Shown here piece by piece: positions 11,033 to 22,667 of a stretch of DNA of 64,000 bases. This DNA comes from Macrolepiota albuminosa (lineage: Eukaryota; Basidiomycota; Agaricomycetes; Agaricales; Agaricaceae). Under the pieces are notes generated by a model. It worked only from the letters and a program-made list of their open reading frames with translations, was not told where the DNA came from and did no database searches. Location of the stretch: assembly GCA_027475525.1 (NCBI GenBank), contig JAMWFC010000082.1, positions 2,232,001-2,296,000 on the forward strand, written 5' to 3'. The position numbers and the translations under genes were made by a program. Numbering within the stretch: the stretch's first letter is position 1; every line of letters starts with the position of its first letter.

Positions 11033-12445
11033 TTAGCGCCTGTTGTGGAGTGTTTCTGCCTCCGCTGCGGCCGTACTATTGAGATTGCCCGTCGCTAAGT
11101 TCCCAGGGTTACGTCGGTGCCATTCATCAATTTGCCCCTGGAAGGTTCGGTGCTCAGGATATAGAGGGATGTTAGCGCCGGAGGGTAGGACTATTTTTCC
11201 GTCGGCGCCTCGGCGTGCTCTTCCTTGGCGCAGGTATTGTTCGAGGATAGCGCAGTGTCCGCGAGTCATTGTATGTCCTGCCTCACCACAGAAGTGACAA
11301 GGGCCGGATTGCATATTACCTCGTGGCGCATTAAGGCTAGTCGAGATTAACGTTTCCAATTTGCTCATAACGTTTGCGACAGCCGTGTTGACTGCGTTTT
11401 CCAGGTCCTCCTTCTTGACAAAACCTCCCTGATTGTTAGTTGCGCTAGGTGTGGGCACCGCAACAGGTGGCGCCTTTCCTCCATTATCAGTGCTAGAAGG
11501 TCGCTGGAAGGGGATGCCAGTATCCGTGCCTTTCAGTATCCATTTACCTGCTTCAAAGACGTCTTCTATATCGTAGGGTTCCTCAGGATGGTGGTCGGAC
11601 TTAAGAATTTCTAAGCGACGAGCTATACGAGTCCAAAGTGATGTTGGAATGCCTTGTTGAAACAAGCGCCGTTCCTTGTTCCTGTAGAGTTTGCCATTCT
11701 GTACTAGCCATCTTGCAATTCGCTGGAAGTCTCGATAATAAGTAGATAGCATGCCTAGTGTATAAATGCCCGTTGCAAAGGTATCCTGTACCAGTTTCTG
11801 GATTTCAAGGACGGTATAGCGCGTGGATTCTTCAGCGCCAGGGTACAGTTTAATGATCGCCTTTTTCCATTCCTTGTAGGTAAACGACCTTGGCACCGCC
11901 TCTCGTGTTAATCCTTGAAACTCATTCAGTCCCGTCCAGGATTCCGCGGTATCGTAGGAAACGTATCTGGCGGCGTATTCTTTCATTTGTATGTTGTCGG
12001 TGACTCGGCAGTCGCGTAATAAATATTCCAATTCTCGGAAATACTGTGTTAGCTCGCGAGGTTTCGTCTCGTCCCATTTTGGCGACAAGAAGTGGTTTCT
12101 TGGCGGCATACGCGGTGTGTTTGCCTGCTCCATACTAGCTGGCGTCGACGTCGTGGTGGGAATAGTAGTGTTAGTGGTAGTTTCGCTTGGCGTGGTTGTA
12201 GTCGGTACTGGCTCGGGTAATTCTGAGTCGCTAGGTTCTGGCAATAATGACCTAGACAGCTCTTCCAAAGGAGTAAGCGGTGTATGGTTTTCACCTGCTA
12301 AGTATTTGAACGGTCGGGAAAATGGGAAGAAGCTTTCAGCCAAGCTATCTGGAGCGGCTTCAAGCTCCTGATCTAAAGTCTGCCTCGGTAGCGCGCCTGG
12401 TAAGTGTGGTGACTCAGTTAAGGTTTGTTCAAACGCGCTCTCCAA
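11033..12445 (-). CDS. gag: Gypsy A Gag, N-terminal capsid and zinc knuckle
   Basis: 470 codons from ATG at 12445. After a Thr/Pro-rich leader the capsid-type gag domain starts at PPRNHF and continues through YFRELEYLLRDC, YPGAEESTRY and FQQGIPTSLW. A zinc-knuckle variant CHFCGEAGHTMTRGHC lies near the C-terminus. It packages the element RNA into virus-like particles. It is strongly similar to the Gag of the element at 28019-30171 over the capsid region. Confidence 0.88.
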   Translation of the reverse strand: MESAFEQTLTESPHLPGALPRQTLDQELEAAPDSLAESFFPFSRPFKYLAGENHTPLTPLEELSRSLLPEPSDSELPEPVPTTTTPSETTTNTTIPTTTSTPASMEQANTPRMPPRNHFLSPKWDETKPRELTQYFRELEYLLRDCRVTDNIQMKEYAARYVSYDTAESWTGLNEFQGLTREAVPRSFTYKEWKKAIIKLYPGAEESTRYTVLEIQKLVQDTFATGIYTLGMLSTYYRDFQRIARWLVQNGKLYRNKERRLFQQGIPTSLWTRIARRLEILKSDHHPEEPYDIEDVFEAGKWILKGTDTGIPFQRPSSTDNGGKAPPVAVPTPSATNNQGGFVKKEDLENAVNTAVANVMSKLETLISTSLNAPRGNMQSGPCHFCGEAGHTMTRGHCAILEQYLRQGRARRGADGKIVLPSGANIPLYPEHRTFQGQIDEWHRRNPGNLATGNLNSTAAAEAETLHNRR

Positions 12446-12503
12446 TAGGAGGCGGCGCTGTCGCTGGGCTCGAGTTTCCGGCGGAATTCTGCCTCAATAG
12501 AAC

Positions 12504-12521
12504 CCCTCGCGGTGGGCTCCA
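12504..12521 (-). promoter_or_regulatory. Primer-binding site of gypsy A
   Basis: The complement reads TGGAGCCCACCGCGAGGG, three bases inside the 5' LTR. The same 18 nt, with the same 3-nt spacing, follow the 5' LTR of the gag-only element (27850-27867). It would pair with a tRNA ending in GGGCUCCA. The U before CCA would suit tRNA-Cys, but I cannot confirm this. Confidence 0.82.
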
Positions 12522-12524
12522 AAA

Positions 12525-13644
12525 TGATGACGCCAACTGTGGTTGGGTGCGCTGGACGTATACGCAGTACAACGCCGTCTCCAGCGCCTGGCGTACGGGT
12601 TTGTGAGGAGTCCCGGCAGGGTCCCGGTGTGCTCGAGCAGAGGTGATAGGGCGATGCGCTAGATGATAGCACCTCGGATGCTACCTAGCAAGTGGTAAGC
12701 GTCGTAGTTTAGGAGAAGTTATAGAGAAAGAAACGAATAGCGCAGCGTAGCGTGCCCGTAGGTGGCACCGTAAACGACGAAGACGAGATAGACGAAGCTA
12801 GCACCGAACTTGGTGGCAAAGTCAGGCAACGCTAGCGCGATTTGAACGCTAAGTGTAACTGGGTGCTCAAGAGGTTACGATTCGTTGTTATATACATGGC
12901 GAGTAGCTAGTTTTTATACTATGCGCTACATTATTTCCAAAATAAGTCCATTGACGATTCGTTGTTATATACATGGCGAGTAGCTAGTTTTTATACTATG
13001 CGCTACATTATTTCCAAAATAAGTCCATTGACGGTGCTACCAATTAGCGCCTCTCTTTGTGACTGTAGCTAACGGCCACCTGTCAACGGCGACCTGCAGC
13101 ACATGGGTGACGGCAACCAACGGCGACTCTAAAACTACTTAGAAGTGGTACGAGTTTGCTCACTTTTTGATGTAATTTAATTGGCCATGCCATCCCGGAG
13201 TATGGTCGGGGAATCCTCGACAGACGCTGTGAGCGCTAATTCCGGCGCTAAACATTGTACCATCTTTTGATAGATTTAAATGTCAGGTCTGCGTGTATCC
13301 TGTCTCGTCGTCATTGATTCTTTTAGACTTCTGATTGAGGTGCCTCGGTGATTGACAGCGCCAATTGCTAACTCCTTCCAGTACTGATCGGGGTTTGGTC
13401 AGAGTCCCCTCCCGCCGTTATGCTAGCGCTATGAGTCCTGAGTCTTCTTGGTCTTCAAAGTAACTGAGTGGAGTGCGCTGAGGGGCTGATACTGGTGATT
13501 GAGATAAATGGATAAGTCTTGCCATAGAGCGCCCGTGCTAGGGCTGCTCTGTACCCAAGGCTGGTCGCTAGAGCCTTTAGTGTGTCAAGTGTTGGTCGGC
13601 CTATAATGTCCCTTGATGCGCTCAGTCCGAGTAGAAGCCTATCA
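12525..13644 (-). repeat. 5' LTR of gypsy A
   Basis: Begins (plus strand) TGATGACGCC next to the primer-binding site and ends CTATCA at 13644, so in element orientation it runs TGATAG...GGCGTCATCA. It is 1120 bp as assembled but 1043 bp after removing an exact 77-bp duplication (12877/12954) that is single-copy in the left LTR. The adjacent target bases are ACGC. Confidence 0.92.
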
Positions 13645-14055
13645 ACGCAACAAAGAACAGAGTTTCCTGCTCCCCTTACTCCAATCTCCCTTACAGTCCA
13701 GCTCTCATTTACGATCGGCAACATTGAAATTATTGGCAGTTGCAGACTCTCGCTAAACACTCGACACACTCGCACCTTGCAGCTACGGCAGGCATTAACG
13801 ATGCTTAGACCTCGCTAAGCTTACCGTGTTCTTGCCGCTCACATTGCCATGTTCATTTACCGCTTTTCCCCTAAGCGCTTTTGCCTTAGCGCTTGACACT
13901 TGCCGACCTTTTTCCGACTTTACTTTATTTTCATAGGCGTGTTCTCTGGGACCTGCCCAGGACTCCTCACATCACTTTTAGCGTGCCCAATGCAAGCTTT
14001 TAGTACAGTAACACTATTGCTATATTTGTTACTAACCAAACTTTGGGCGTCATCA
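13645..14055 (+). repeat. 3' part of an LTR relic split by gypsy A
   Basis: Aligns with the last part of the solo LTR at 19858-20722 (shared blocks include TTGCAGACTCTCGCTA and ACTTTGGGCGTCATCA), ends in the family-specific GGGCGTCATCA, and is followed by GCGC. Its 5' part should lie left of gypsy A, outside the window. It sits within the Gag region of the copia element. Confidence 0.82.
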
Positions 14056-16324
14056 GCGCTACAGACAAAATCACTTTGGGGTATTACTAATAGACGTGAT
14101 AAATGCCCACTAAAACCCCCTGACCAGTTTCCAGGTACGGTGATCACCTCTCATCCAAATCCTACCAATGATGATTCAACTCCAGCTGTCAAGGAGGAGG
14201 AGGAAGTCCATGAGTTGTGGGATACAATCTTATCCAAGCCCTACCTGTAAAGGCGACCTCTAGAGGCTGTGGCTCAGTCACACAGCTGGCAGAGGGAGAT
14301 CCAAAGTGTATTAGAATATATATTGACAATATCAAGGTAGCTACTCACCTGGCAGAGGGAGATCCAAAGAGAACAAGTCTGGGGATTCCCTATGCCAGGT
14401 TGGACGCTTCTGGGGCCTCTGAAGCATGGGAAACAACTGTACAGTACAACAAAACCTTAAAAACTCGAAAATTGACTAACCAAACAAGTGTGCAAACAAG
14501 GGAGGAAAACTCCGGACTTTAGAAGTCAGAAAGGCAAACTCCAGCTTATCTAAGCAGCCTGGAGCGGTGCTGAAGGGCCCACACTTGTCTGAGTGATAGC
14601 TAAAGAACCAGAGCACCTCAAAGGTTGAGAATAGTACTAACAGATAGTGTTGAAAAAGTAGTAACAGCAAAATGAGAGAATGATAGAAGAAATAAGGAAG
14701 TGAATGAAAGGAGAGTGAAGAAATAAAGAGTGAAAGAAGAAAGGAATGAGGAGTCCCCTGACACTACCTCGTATAGGAACAAGCTCATGAGAAATATGAG
14801 CAATGGTTGAGCAAAAACAATGCGGCTATTGGTTTAATTCGTAGCGCCATTGAGTATATGCAGTGGGATCCATTATCAACCTCCGAACTGCAAAAGCTAT
14901 TTGGAATCACCTCCACAAGAGCTACGTTGACCAACAAGGTGGTGTAAATGTGCACTACTATTATCAACAACTATATGCAAAGAAATGGGATGGTTGGTCC
15001 TCCATAACAAGTCATATCGGTTTCTACCTTGGCATTTGATGCCGCATCATTGATGCTGGTTACAAAGTTGACAATAATACCATTATCAACGCTATACTAC
15101 TCTCCTTGCTTAATACTATGACCTGGGAAGTTATGAAGCAAAACTTGTTACACCGAGGAAATACCCTCACCATTGAAAACATATTTGCAGAGCTCATATC
15201 TGTTTATAACTGTGTATTACAAGAAGATAACACTTTGAATAAGCAACTTGCTTTCATATCCAAGCCTGGTAATTTATCAAGTGGGAGTAAAGTCAATGCT
15301 AAAAGCTTGAAGAAAAGGCTCAAGCCCAAGCATAAACCAAAAGCCAAGGTCATATGCCACAATTGTGGAGAAAAAGGTCATTGGAGTCCCAAGTGCCCCA
15401 AACCTAGAAAACCCAGACAAGTAGGGAATGCAAACATGTCTATTGACTGTTCCACAACACTAAGCAGAGAAGTGGGAAAGGTTCTTATGGCCACAACCAA
15501 TGGCATGCCTTCTGGATTGCTTCTTGACAGTGCTGCATCCTGCTACATGATCACGGATAAAAGCTGGTTAAATGCAAGATGTTGAAAACCAATATATTTC
15601 AGTTGGAGGACATAATTGCCTCAACGTCACTAGTATAGGATCCATTGTCTTCCAAATCTACATTGTTGATGGGACAAATAATATCCAGTTTGACAATGTG
15701 CTATACATGCCTGATCTTGGAGCAAATCTCATCAGCCTTGGATTACTACAACGAGCTGGCACCATACTTAGCAGATTTCCTTACAATATAAGTCTGACCT
15801 AGGGCAACAAGAAGTTCATGCGAACAAGACTCATGGGCGACCATGGAACTCTATACTGGATCAAATGTATGAACATGGGTCTTGATAACAATCAAGTTGC
15901 TTATATTGTGAGTGAGCCCACAATGTGGTTATGGCACTGATGTCTAGGACATATTAGTCCTAAGACCATCAATAATATGGTCAATGAGAATCTAGTTATT
16001 GGTCTAAAAATCAAGCTACCTCGTGAGTTCAATTGTCTGTGCAGTGGATGCATCCAAGGAAAATTGACATGGCCTCCCTTACCCGAAGCAAGCACTAAAA
16101 CCTACAACAAAAACAAGTTATTGGTTATGGACCTTGTTGGACCTATGAGTGTGCCTACCTGGGACAGCAAAAAATATGCCCTCATAATTGTTGAAGTAAG
16201 TTGATGTTTGCCTAACAGCTCCCTTCTGGAGAAAAAGAAAGAAACTGCCAATGAAATGCGAGGTACCATTGCTCAACTTGAGCGACAATCTGGTCAACTT
16301 GTCAAAATAATTTGAACAGACAAT
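14056..16324 (+). pseudogene. Ty1/copia element, part 1: gag, protease and start of integrase
   Basis: Gag coding is seen from about 14060 (LWGITN), interrupted by a solo LTR at 14246-14763, and resumes at 14769. A zinc knuckle CHNCGEKGHWSPKC lies near 15356. The protease motif LLLDSAAS is near 15520. The GAG-pre-integrase and integrase N-terminal segment (CSGCIQGK, VMDLVGPMSVPT) reaches 16200. The integrase is cut at 16324 by gypsy B, inside the DNGTEF motif; the other half starts at 26047. Many stops and frame breaks show that it is dead. Confidence 0.9.
14246..14763. repeat. Solo LTR (518 bp) with 5-bp TSD CTACC
   Basis: Starts TGTAAAGG and ends CCCTGACA, flanked by CTACC at 14241-14245 and 14764-14768. 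It interrupts the copia gag. It contains a repeated 19-mer GGCAGAGGGAGATCCAAAG about 64 bp apart, and an A/G-rich 3' part. The last 75 bp match 22979-23053 next to the N gap, so the family is present at least twice. Confidence 0.9.
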
Positions 16325-16498
16325 TGTAACCGGAGTTATGGGTTAGAACTATCTTGTGTGTATCACACAAGTGCTAAATCAGACCGCAGTATCGGATTTG
16401 ACTAGTACTTAGAGTGAAAACAAGATGTTGTCTTATGTAATACTCTATTAAACGATTATAGCGTCGTTGATGCTTGTAACATGGATGACTCCGTTATA
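16325..16498 (-). repeat. 3' LTR of gypsy B
   Basis: 174 bp, TGTAACCGG...CCGTTATA. Differs from the partner LTR at nine positions, all transitions; eight are in CG/TG/CA context. Confidence 0.92.
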
Positions 16499-16807
16499 TG
16501 CCCCCCAATGAGACCGAATACTCGGTCTTTAGAAAGGGAGGTAGAGCGAGATAAAGGATGCACGATAGTGCAAGCAACAGATGAATAACACGCGTATGGC
16601 GTAGCTGCAAGACGTTAGCATTCATGCATAGTGTAGATGTGTCTTCTGGACACAATAAGAAGCAGTCCTTATCAGACAATGGCACAGATTGTGCCAGCGG
16701 TAGATAGACAATGTTTATGTATAAACAATTAAAGAAAACAAAAAGAGTGACCCCTCCTCTGGGTCTGCTGTACATATACGTGACTACAATAAAGTATTAG
16801 CATGGGT

Positions 16808-19800
16808 CTAGAACCCGGATAACAATGCTCCCGCAACTGCGCCCGTCTCAGTCACCATTGACTCCTCCTCCAGTGCGACATTAATCACGGAAGGGGGAGG
16901 TGCCAATTCCGTCCTTGGTGGGGTTATAGGCCCCTCGACTGCAGGTGTGTCTACCACCATAGGCTCTGTTAGTGCGACGTTAATCACTAAAGCTGTGGTG
17001 GTGAGCGTACCCTGCTCTGCCATGCATGACAGGAGATTGACCTGGCCTGAGTCCATGTCAGCTGTGGGCAGGTCATGTGCTGCCATGCGTTTTAGGAGGT
17101 TGACCTGATTTAGGTCCATGCCAATCAAATAATAGAGGCCGTTGGCCTCAGGGTTTTCTGGGAGCTTGCTCTCTTCATGATGCTTGAACATAAAACGATA
17201 GTGATCGTCTTCAGTCATCTCCCGCCATCCATCCCATTGCGGGATTGCGGCAGGGGTGCCATACTTGGAGAGGCGCTCCATGCGCTCGTCATCGACCTGC
17301 TTGAAGATGTCCATTGACATCGTGGGGGAATGGAACTGCTGTTCCAGGAAGACTACGCCGTACGTGTATGCGTGGTCCACCCATTCCAGCGGGATCCGGT
17401 TGTGTAGAAGGACGCGTAACACGTTGTTGTCAGAGAAGTTCTGTGCATGGTCGTCAGGCACGTGAACTTGGTGAATTTTGAGCTGCGGCCCACGTTGGGG
17501 CTCAAATGGCTGCTCAGGAAATATGGCGTCATATGAGGCAATCGCCTCTCAATAAAGCCCTGGACAGGCCACAACGAGGGTCATGTGCCGCACGATCACC
17601 AGCTTGGCTGCGCTGTTAGCGCAAAGAGCTCAACATAAGGCGAACCCAAAGAGGGTCCACCAGTGCATGCGATAGGCATGATCCACGGTGATACCTTGAT
17701 AGGTATTTTCCAACCCAGATCAGCCAAAGACCAGCGTGTACTGCGCCAGCTGGTCGAGGTCGAACAGTGTGGCTGGATCCTGAGCACACATTACGTGCAA
17801 CACCGTGGTGCCGTCGTCTTTCGTGCACAAGAAGCGCCCCAGAATGTGTCGTCGCTTGACAAGAGCGATGTCTTCAGGGCGCTGCATTGGGTTGACGAGG
17901 TCCTGGTACTGAAGCTCCTTCATTAGGAGCTGCATGGTTCGATCATGCAGGGCCTCCACTGTCCACTGCACGAACATCTGGAGCTCTGTGATCAACATAT
18001 ACGCGACGATTTGGTCGCAACGTAGGACGTGCACATTTACGTAGTACTTATAAAGCCGATCCAGCTCTAGCGGAGTGCAGAGAAGGCCATGTGGGGCGTG
18101 CTTTTACACAATCATACCCAGGATGTGGGCACGATGGCCAGACAAATACTCATATGACGCCGCTCTATTGGTGTCAGCTCCCATCAGCACCGTATTTGTG
18201 GCATACGAATAATAGGTGCAATGGCTGAGTACTCCTCTAAAGCACGAGTTCATTCGCTCGATATCGAGCGGACCCCACACCTTCACCCCCAAGCTATCGG
18301 GGATCCTCTCCAAGAATTCATCCTCGGCCCTATACTTCTGGGCCTTTAGCTCCTTGGCACAAATTGCCTTCTTCTTTGCAATGCGCTTATTGCATGATAC
18401 TCGTTGGAATTGGTCCGCGGCCGATTCCCCCTCCTCCCCGTCCTCCTCCTGCTCTGAACTCGACTCTCCATAGTCGCTTTCATCGGACAGGGATGGTACT
18501 GGTGTTTTGCCTTTTTCAGGCATGGTCTTCCCTTTCGAGGTCGCCACCAGACCATCATACTGCTCCGGCGTGCGGGGGTCTGGGGTCAATACGACCACGG
18601 AGTAGTGTTCTGGTGGGGCCGGTACAAACACTGGCAGCATAAACAGCATCTGGACTTCTCCTGCTCGTGCGGGAATGCCAGCAGGAAAGATTATCACCTC
18701 CAATTTAGAGGCATCAAGAGGCGGCTTGCAGCCGCAGCGCTGATGAGACGGCCCCGACTTGGTCGGGGTGGACGATTCTAGTTGTGGCTGAGCCACTAGA
18801 GGGGCAGGCGCATTTTGCACCAGAGTTCTTCCTCCAGGCTCAGCGCAAGGAGTGACAGTTACGGGCGCTCTTGGCGCCACAGCGACGGTTTTGGGCCCCC
18901 TAGGTGGGGCCTGGGATGATGCAGTTTCCTGCTGGCCCAGAGACAGACCTGCCAAGGGTTCACTGACTGCAGTCAGCGACTCGGAGAAGGCCTGAGGGCC
19001 CGACTCAGGCAACTGTGATGACAAAGCCATGGGCTGAGCAGGCTGCTCATGGCGTGCGAATTGCGCTTCTGACGGCATCCTTGCCCGTGGAGGGTCAACC
19101 GGTTGACTGGGCTGATATTTAGCCCTCTTGACCTCGGCGGTCAGTTCCTCACCCATGGCGATTTTGCGCTTAGATGCGCGTTCGATCTGTTCCAGCGCTG
19201 CGATGCGCTGCCTCTTCATCAGCTTGATCTGGTCGAGCAATCCCTCCATCACCATCACGGCCAAACTGTCCTGCAGGAAGGACACAGTTGCAGGGACTGG
19301 CTGTCCTGCTGCTTCCAGTCTGCCCAAACCATCACGGCCAAACTGTCCTGCAGGAAGGACACAGTTGCAGGGACTGGCTGTCCTGCTGCTTCCAGTCTGC
19401 CCAACAGCACGTCTGACACTGCTAAACTCTGCGCTTGTGGTGCAGGCTCCCCATATGACTCTTCCACGGGCCAATGTGCCCATAGTACTGACGGCGGCCC
19501 CATCACCACACCCGCATACATTGGATGCGACGCAGCTGGACGTGCCGACGGTTCCTGATAGTAGCACTCGCGGCGTGTGCTGTCCTCCAGGTGCCCATAG
19601 TGCCCTTTGTCATCGACCTCCATCTTTTGTGAGTGGAGGGGTGTCTGGTATGGAAGCGGCTCGTCACGGCCTGAATAGGCCACGCCCGCTGACTGAAACT
19701 GGCTTACTGCCGGATATGGCAGCTGCCTCTGGTACTGATCGGGATAATCACGGTTTTGTATATTCGGGGGTCTTCCCCCTCCACTAGAGCCTTGCCGGCT

Positions 19801-19848
19801 CTGATCACCCTTTTGCGGCCCCCAATAGGCCATTTTCACTAGACACAT
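16808..19848 (-). pseudogene. Extra ORFs downstream of gypsy B pol; mushroom-type hypothetical protein, broken
   Basis: Three main reverse-strand open segments (19848-19255/19567-18104, 18034-17720, 17461-16808) read as one decayed protein. The N-terminal part is Pro/Gln-rich, followed by a coiled-coil Lys/Arg segment, an acidic stretch (near 18420-18490) and then a conserved-looking globular region with motifs such as QWTVEALHDRTMQL, LGRFLCTKDDGTTVLHV and LLHNRIPLEWVDHAYTYG. A 77-bp duplication at 19251/19328 breaks the N-terminal frame; other breaks are true decay. I recall similar multicopy proteins in mushroom genomes but know of no function. It lies in sense orientation between integrase and 3' LTR, the place of env or other extra ORFs, yet shows no signal peptide or membrane span. 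Confidence 0.55.
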
Positions 19849-19857
19849 AGACTACGT

Positions 19858-20722
19858 TGATAGGACCCCATACAGGATCAGCGCATCAATGGCAGGCGAC
19901 GGCAACGTGGCACCGACTCAGGATACCTTAGCGCGTGCTAATTAATCAATTTTGGCAATATTTGACGGCCGTGCATGGCAAGAAGCAGATCCGATCAATG
20001 ATAGCGCCGACGGCAGACAGAATGACAACTGACAGATGGCATCAGTCACTGACGACAGCGCTTAGTGAGAAGCCTGATGATCTATCAAAAACTGACGGAC
20101 AGCTTGGCGTTTGACCTTGGCGTTTGACATCGCTTAGCGCCTCGATCTGGCACCTGACATCGCTTAGCCTTTTGGACAGACAGAAGGGTGATGGACTGAT
20201 GGTTTAGCATCGCGATCTGCCGCCTGGTGCCGCTAAGGGTCTTGAATAGACGGCAGAGATCTGAAACCGTTGGAGCTACCCCTATAAAATTTTCTAGTTT
20301 ACCGCACTTTGGCATCATTAGTCACTGGCGATGGTGAACTCATTGTAGTATAAAAGCACTTACCAACTTGTACATACACATCATCGAACAACAGACCAGA
20401 ATTTCCTGCTTCTCTTTCATTAGTCTCCCTTATGGTTGGCAACGTCGAACTCATCGGCAGTTGCAGACTCTCGCTAGCCTTTGACACACTCGCGCCTTGC
20501 AGCTACGGCAGGCATTATCGACACTTAGACTATGCTAAGCACGCTTCACCTTAGCGCTTTACACTTGCCGACTCCCCTTACCGACTTTTCCCCATTTTCA
20601 CAGACACATTCTCTGGGACCTGCCCAGGACTCCTCACATCACTTATAGCGTGCCCAACGCAAGCAATTGGTACGGTAACACTATAGTTATATTTGTTACT
20701 GACCAAACTTTGGGCGTCATCA
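19858..20722 (+). repeat. Solo LTR (865 bp) of the gypsy A/TR-GAG family, TSD ACGT
   Basis: Starts TGATAGG, ends TTTGGGCGTCATCA, and is flanked by ACGT at 19854-19857 and 20723-20726. Its 3' half aligns with 13645-14055 and, more weakly, with the 3' end of the TR-GAG LTR (CTCTGGGACCTG..CC.GGACTC..TCACA). It is nested in gypsy B downstream of integrase. Confidence 0.82.
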
Positions 20723-20864
20723 ACGTGTATTGGGACTGAGAAAAGAAAGAAAAAAAACAATCTCCCAACTCTGCTAGTGGTGTAAACAACCACAAATACA
20801 TGCCACCTGGCCTCTCACCGGTGATCAAAGTGGACTTCGTCCACATTCCACCACCACATGCACG
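20723..20864. other. Gypsy B noncoding 3' sequence after integrase
   Basis: Short stretch between the integrase stop and the solo LTR, with an A-rich run near 20735-20760. No gene seen. Confidence 0.5.
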
Positions 20865-22475
20865 TTACGCGCGTTTTGCTAGCTGTTGAGGGCGTTTCAC
20901 ACCCTGCAACTCTAGATACCTATCCATCGCTGCAAGGTCTTTGCAGTTCACTAGCGGTTCCCAGGTAGTATCACCTAAGCTCCACCTTACCTCGAATTTG
21001 AGGTTTCCTTTTGTCCACCGATGACCTATGAGGTCATCTACAAACCACTCCTGGTCATTGCCAGTTCCAAAGTCATATGGCTCCGGAGTTGCGCGGTTAG
21101 GGAAGAGCACATCACTACTGACCATATATGGTTGCAATAGCGACACATGAAACTTTGGCACTATCCTGCGCGCTTGCAGCGCCTGGGGTAGTTCCAGCAC
21201 GTAGTTAGACGTGCTCGGCTTCGCCTCAAGAACCTTATATGGTTCAATCCACTTCAGATACAACTTACTCACCCTGCCTTTCGGCAGGTTCAAGTTCTTC
21301 GTCAAAAGGTACACTAAGCTCCCTTTCTCGATGTCCGGCTCATCACGTCTGCGATTATTCACATGTTTGGTCTGCCATACACACGATTCTATAATCGCGT
21401 CATGGGCATCTGCCAGATTCCTTAGCGCGTTGCGCACAAACTGCTTTACTCCCACATGAATAACTTTGTCCGTACAAAGTTCACGAATCATGGATGGCAT
21501 GTAGCCATTGTTGAGTTCAAAAGGTGAATACCCTGTAGTTTCTGATATGCTCACATTTATCGCGAATTCCATGAGGGGACATCTATCCACCCAGTCCTTC
21601 TGATCAGGACGTACAAACGCTCGCAGAATTTGCGTGATATTTCTATTTGTGCATTCAGTTTGACCATCCATTTGCAGATGAAACGACGTTGACATGAGCA
21701 ACTTTGCTCCCAGCAGTTTGTGCAACTCCTTCCACCATTTGGAAGTGAACTTAGCATCTCGATTGCTTACGATCAAACTTGGCAGTCCATGGAGGTGTAC
21801 TATCTCCTTGAGATAGATCCACAACAAGTCCGACGCTGTCATGGTGGTTCTCACCGGAATGAGATGGACCATACTGGTCATTCTGCAGATCACTACCCAC
21901 AGGTAGTTAAAGCCTTTCGACTCAGGGAACGGACCTATAAAGTCCATCCCAATCGAATCCCAAGATTTGACCGGTATAGGTAGCGAGTGAAGCTTTCCTG
22001 GTAGCTTCAATGTCGAGACTTTCAACTGTTGACATAGCTCACATGTCGAGCAAAATTGGCTCGTCTCTTTGGCCATTTGCGGCCACCAGTACCAGCGTCG
22101 CACATAGTCCAGCGTTTTCTGAGTTCCGAAGTGGCCCACTACTCTATGGGCCTGGTCCAGGATAGTCGTAATCAACGACCTCTCCCAGGGAATGCAGATG
22201 ACTTTGGACCCCGTGGGTCTGGTAAGGTAGACAAGCTGCTGCTCCACCTTGAAGCGCGGATGCGCTTGGATATTGTTCAGAATCTCTACGAAGAGATTAT
22301 CATCCTTGTATCCTTGCTGGATACGTGTGCGGAATTGCGCATTGCCTAAGTCGGCCGGTGCAGGCGTATGGTCCTGTGACTCCAGCGCTTGCTGGAGCGT
22401 CATACCAGTACCTCCCGTAGGCACCCCTTGCCTCGTCTCTTCACTTGGCTGAGGGGCCTCATGATCTACTAGCAC
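20865..22475 (-). pseudogene. Gypsy B integrase with C-terminal chromodomain
   Basis: Order: HHCC zinc finger (HRVVGHFG ... CSTCELC), catalytic core starting with GMDFIGPFP, then a GPF-type module and a chromodomain near the C-terminus (EWFVDDLIGHRW ... WEPLVNC). This is the layout of chromoviruses, whose chromodomain targets heterochromatin. The second catalytic Asp, normally in S-D-R, is Asn here (codon 21762-21764): the plus-strand base at 21764 is T before G, as expected from CG to TG mutation. The reading frame is otherwise open for 536 codons. Confidence 0.85.
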
Positions 22476-22667
22476 CTGGGCTTTGACATTGCGAGTCTCT
22501 CGCTGTTCGTGCAGTCACTTACTGCGATGTGTTTCCTGCGCTCGCATGGCATATAGCTCGACCCTATGTTCCCTGATTTTGTGGAATCGGTGCAGAGGCA
22601 AATCCTCGCCCTCTGGGTCAATACGTTTGTCCGCCTGGACATAGTCATGCGCATCATGGAGGTCATC

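Larger units (their letters stand above)
1..13644 (-). mobile_element. Giant Ty3/gypsy LTR retrotransposon (gypsy A), left end outside window
   Basis: Read on the reverse strand the order is 5' LTR (12525-13644), primer-binding site, gag, protease, RT-RNase H-integrase, about 5 kb of opposite-strand genes, polypurine tract, 3' LTR (1-819, cut by the window edge). Base 1 aligns with base 12749 of the other LTR, so about 224 bp are missing on the left and the whole element is roughly 13.9 kb, large for a gypsy element. The two LTRs differ by about seven transitions, all at CG/TG/CA sites, so the insertion is fairly young. It landed inside a related LTR (13645-14055). Six exact 77-bp duplications within or just beside its genes, and one in the right LTR, are probably assembly errors. 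Element class is certain; activity is unknown. Confidence 0.93.

Noticed and set aside
16808..19848. Envelope gene of an errantivirus-like element
   Set aside because: No signal peptide, transmembrane span or fusion-peptide pattern in the frames.
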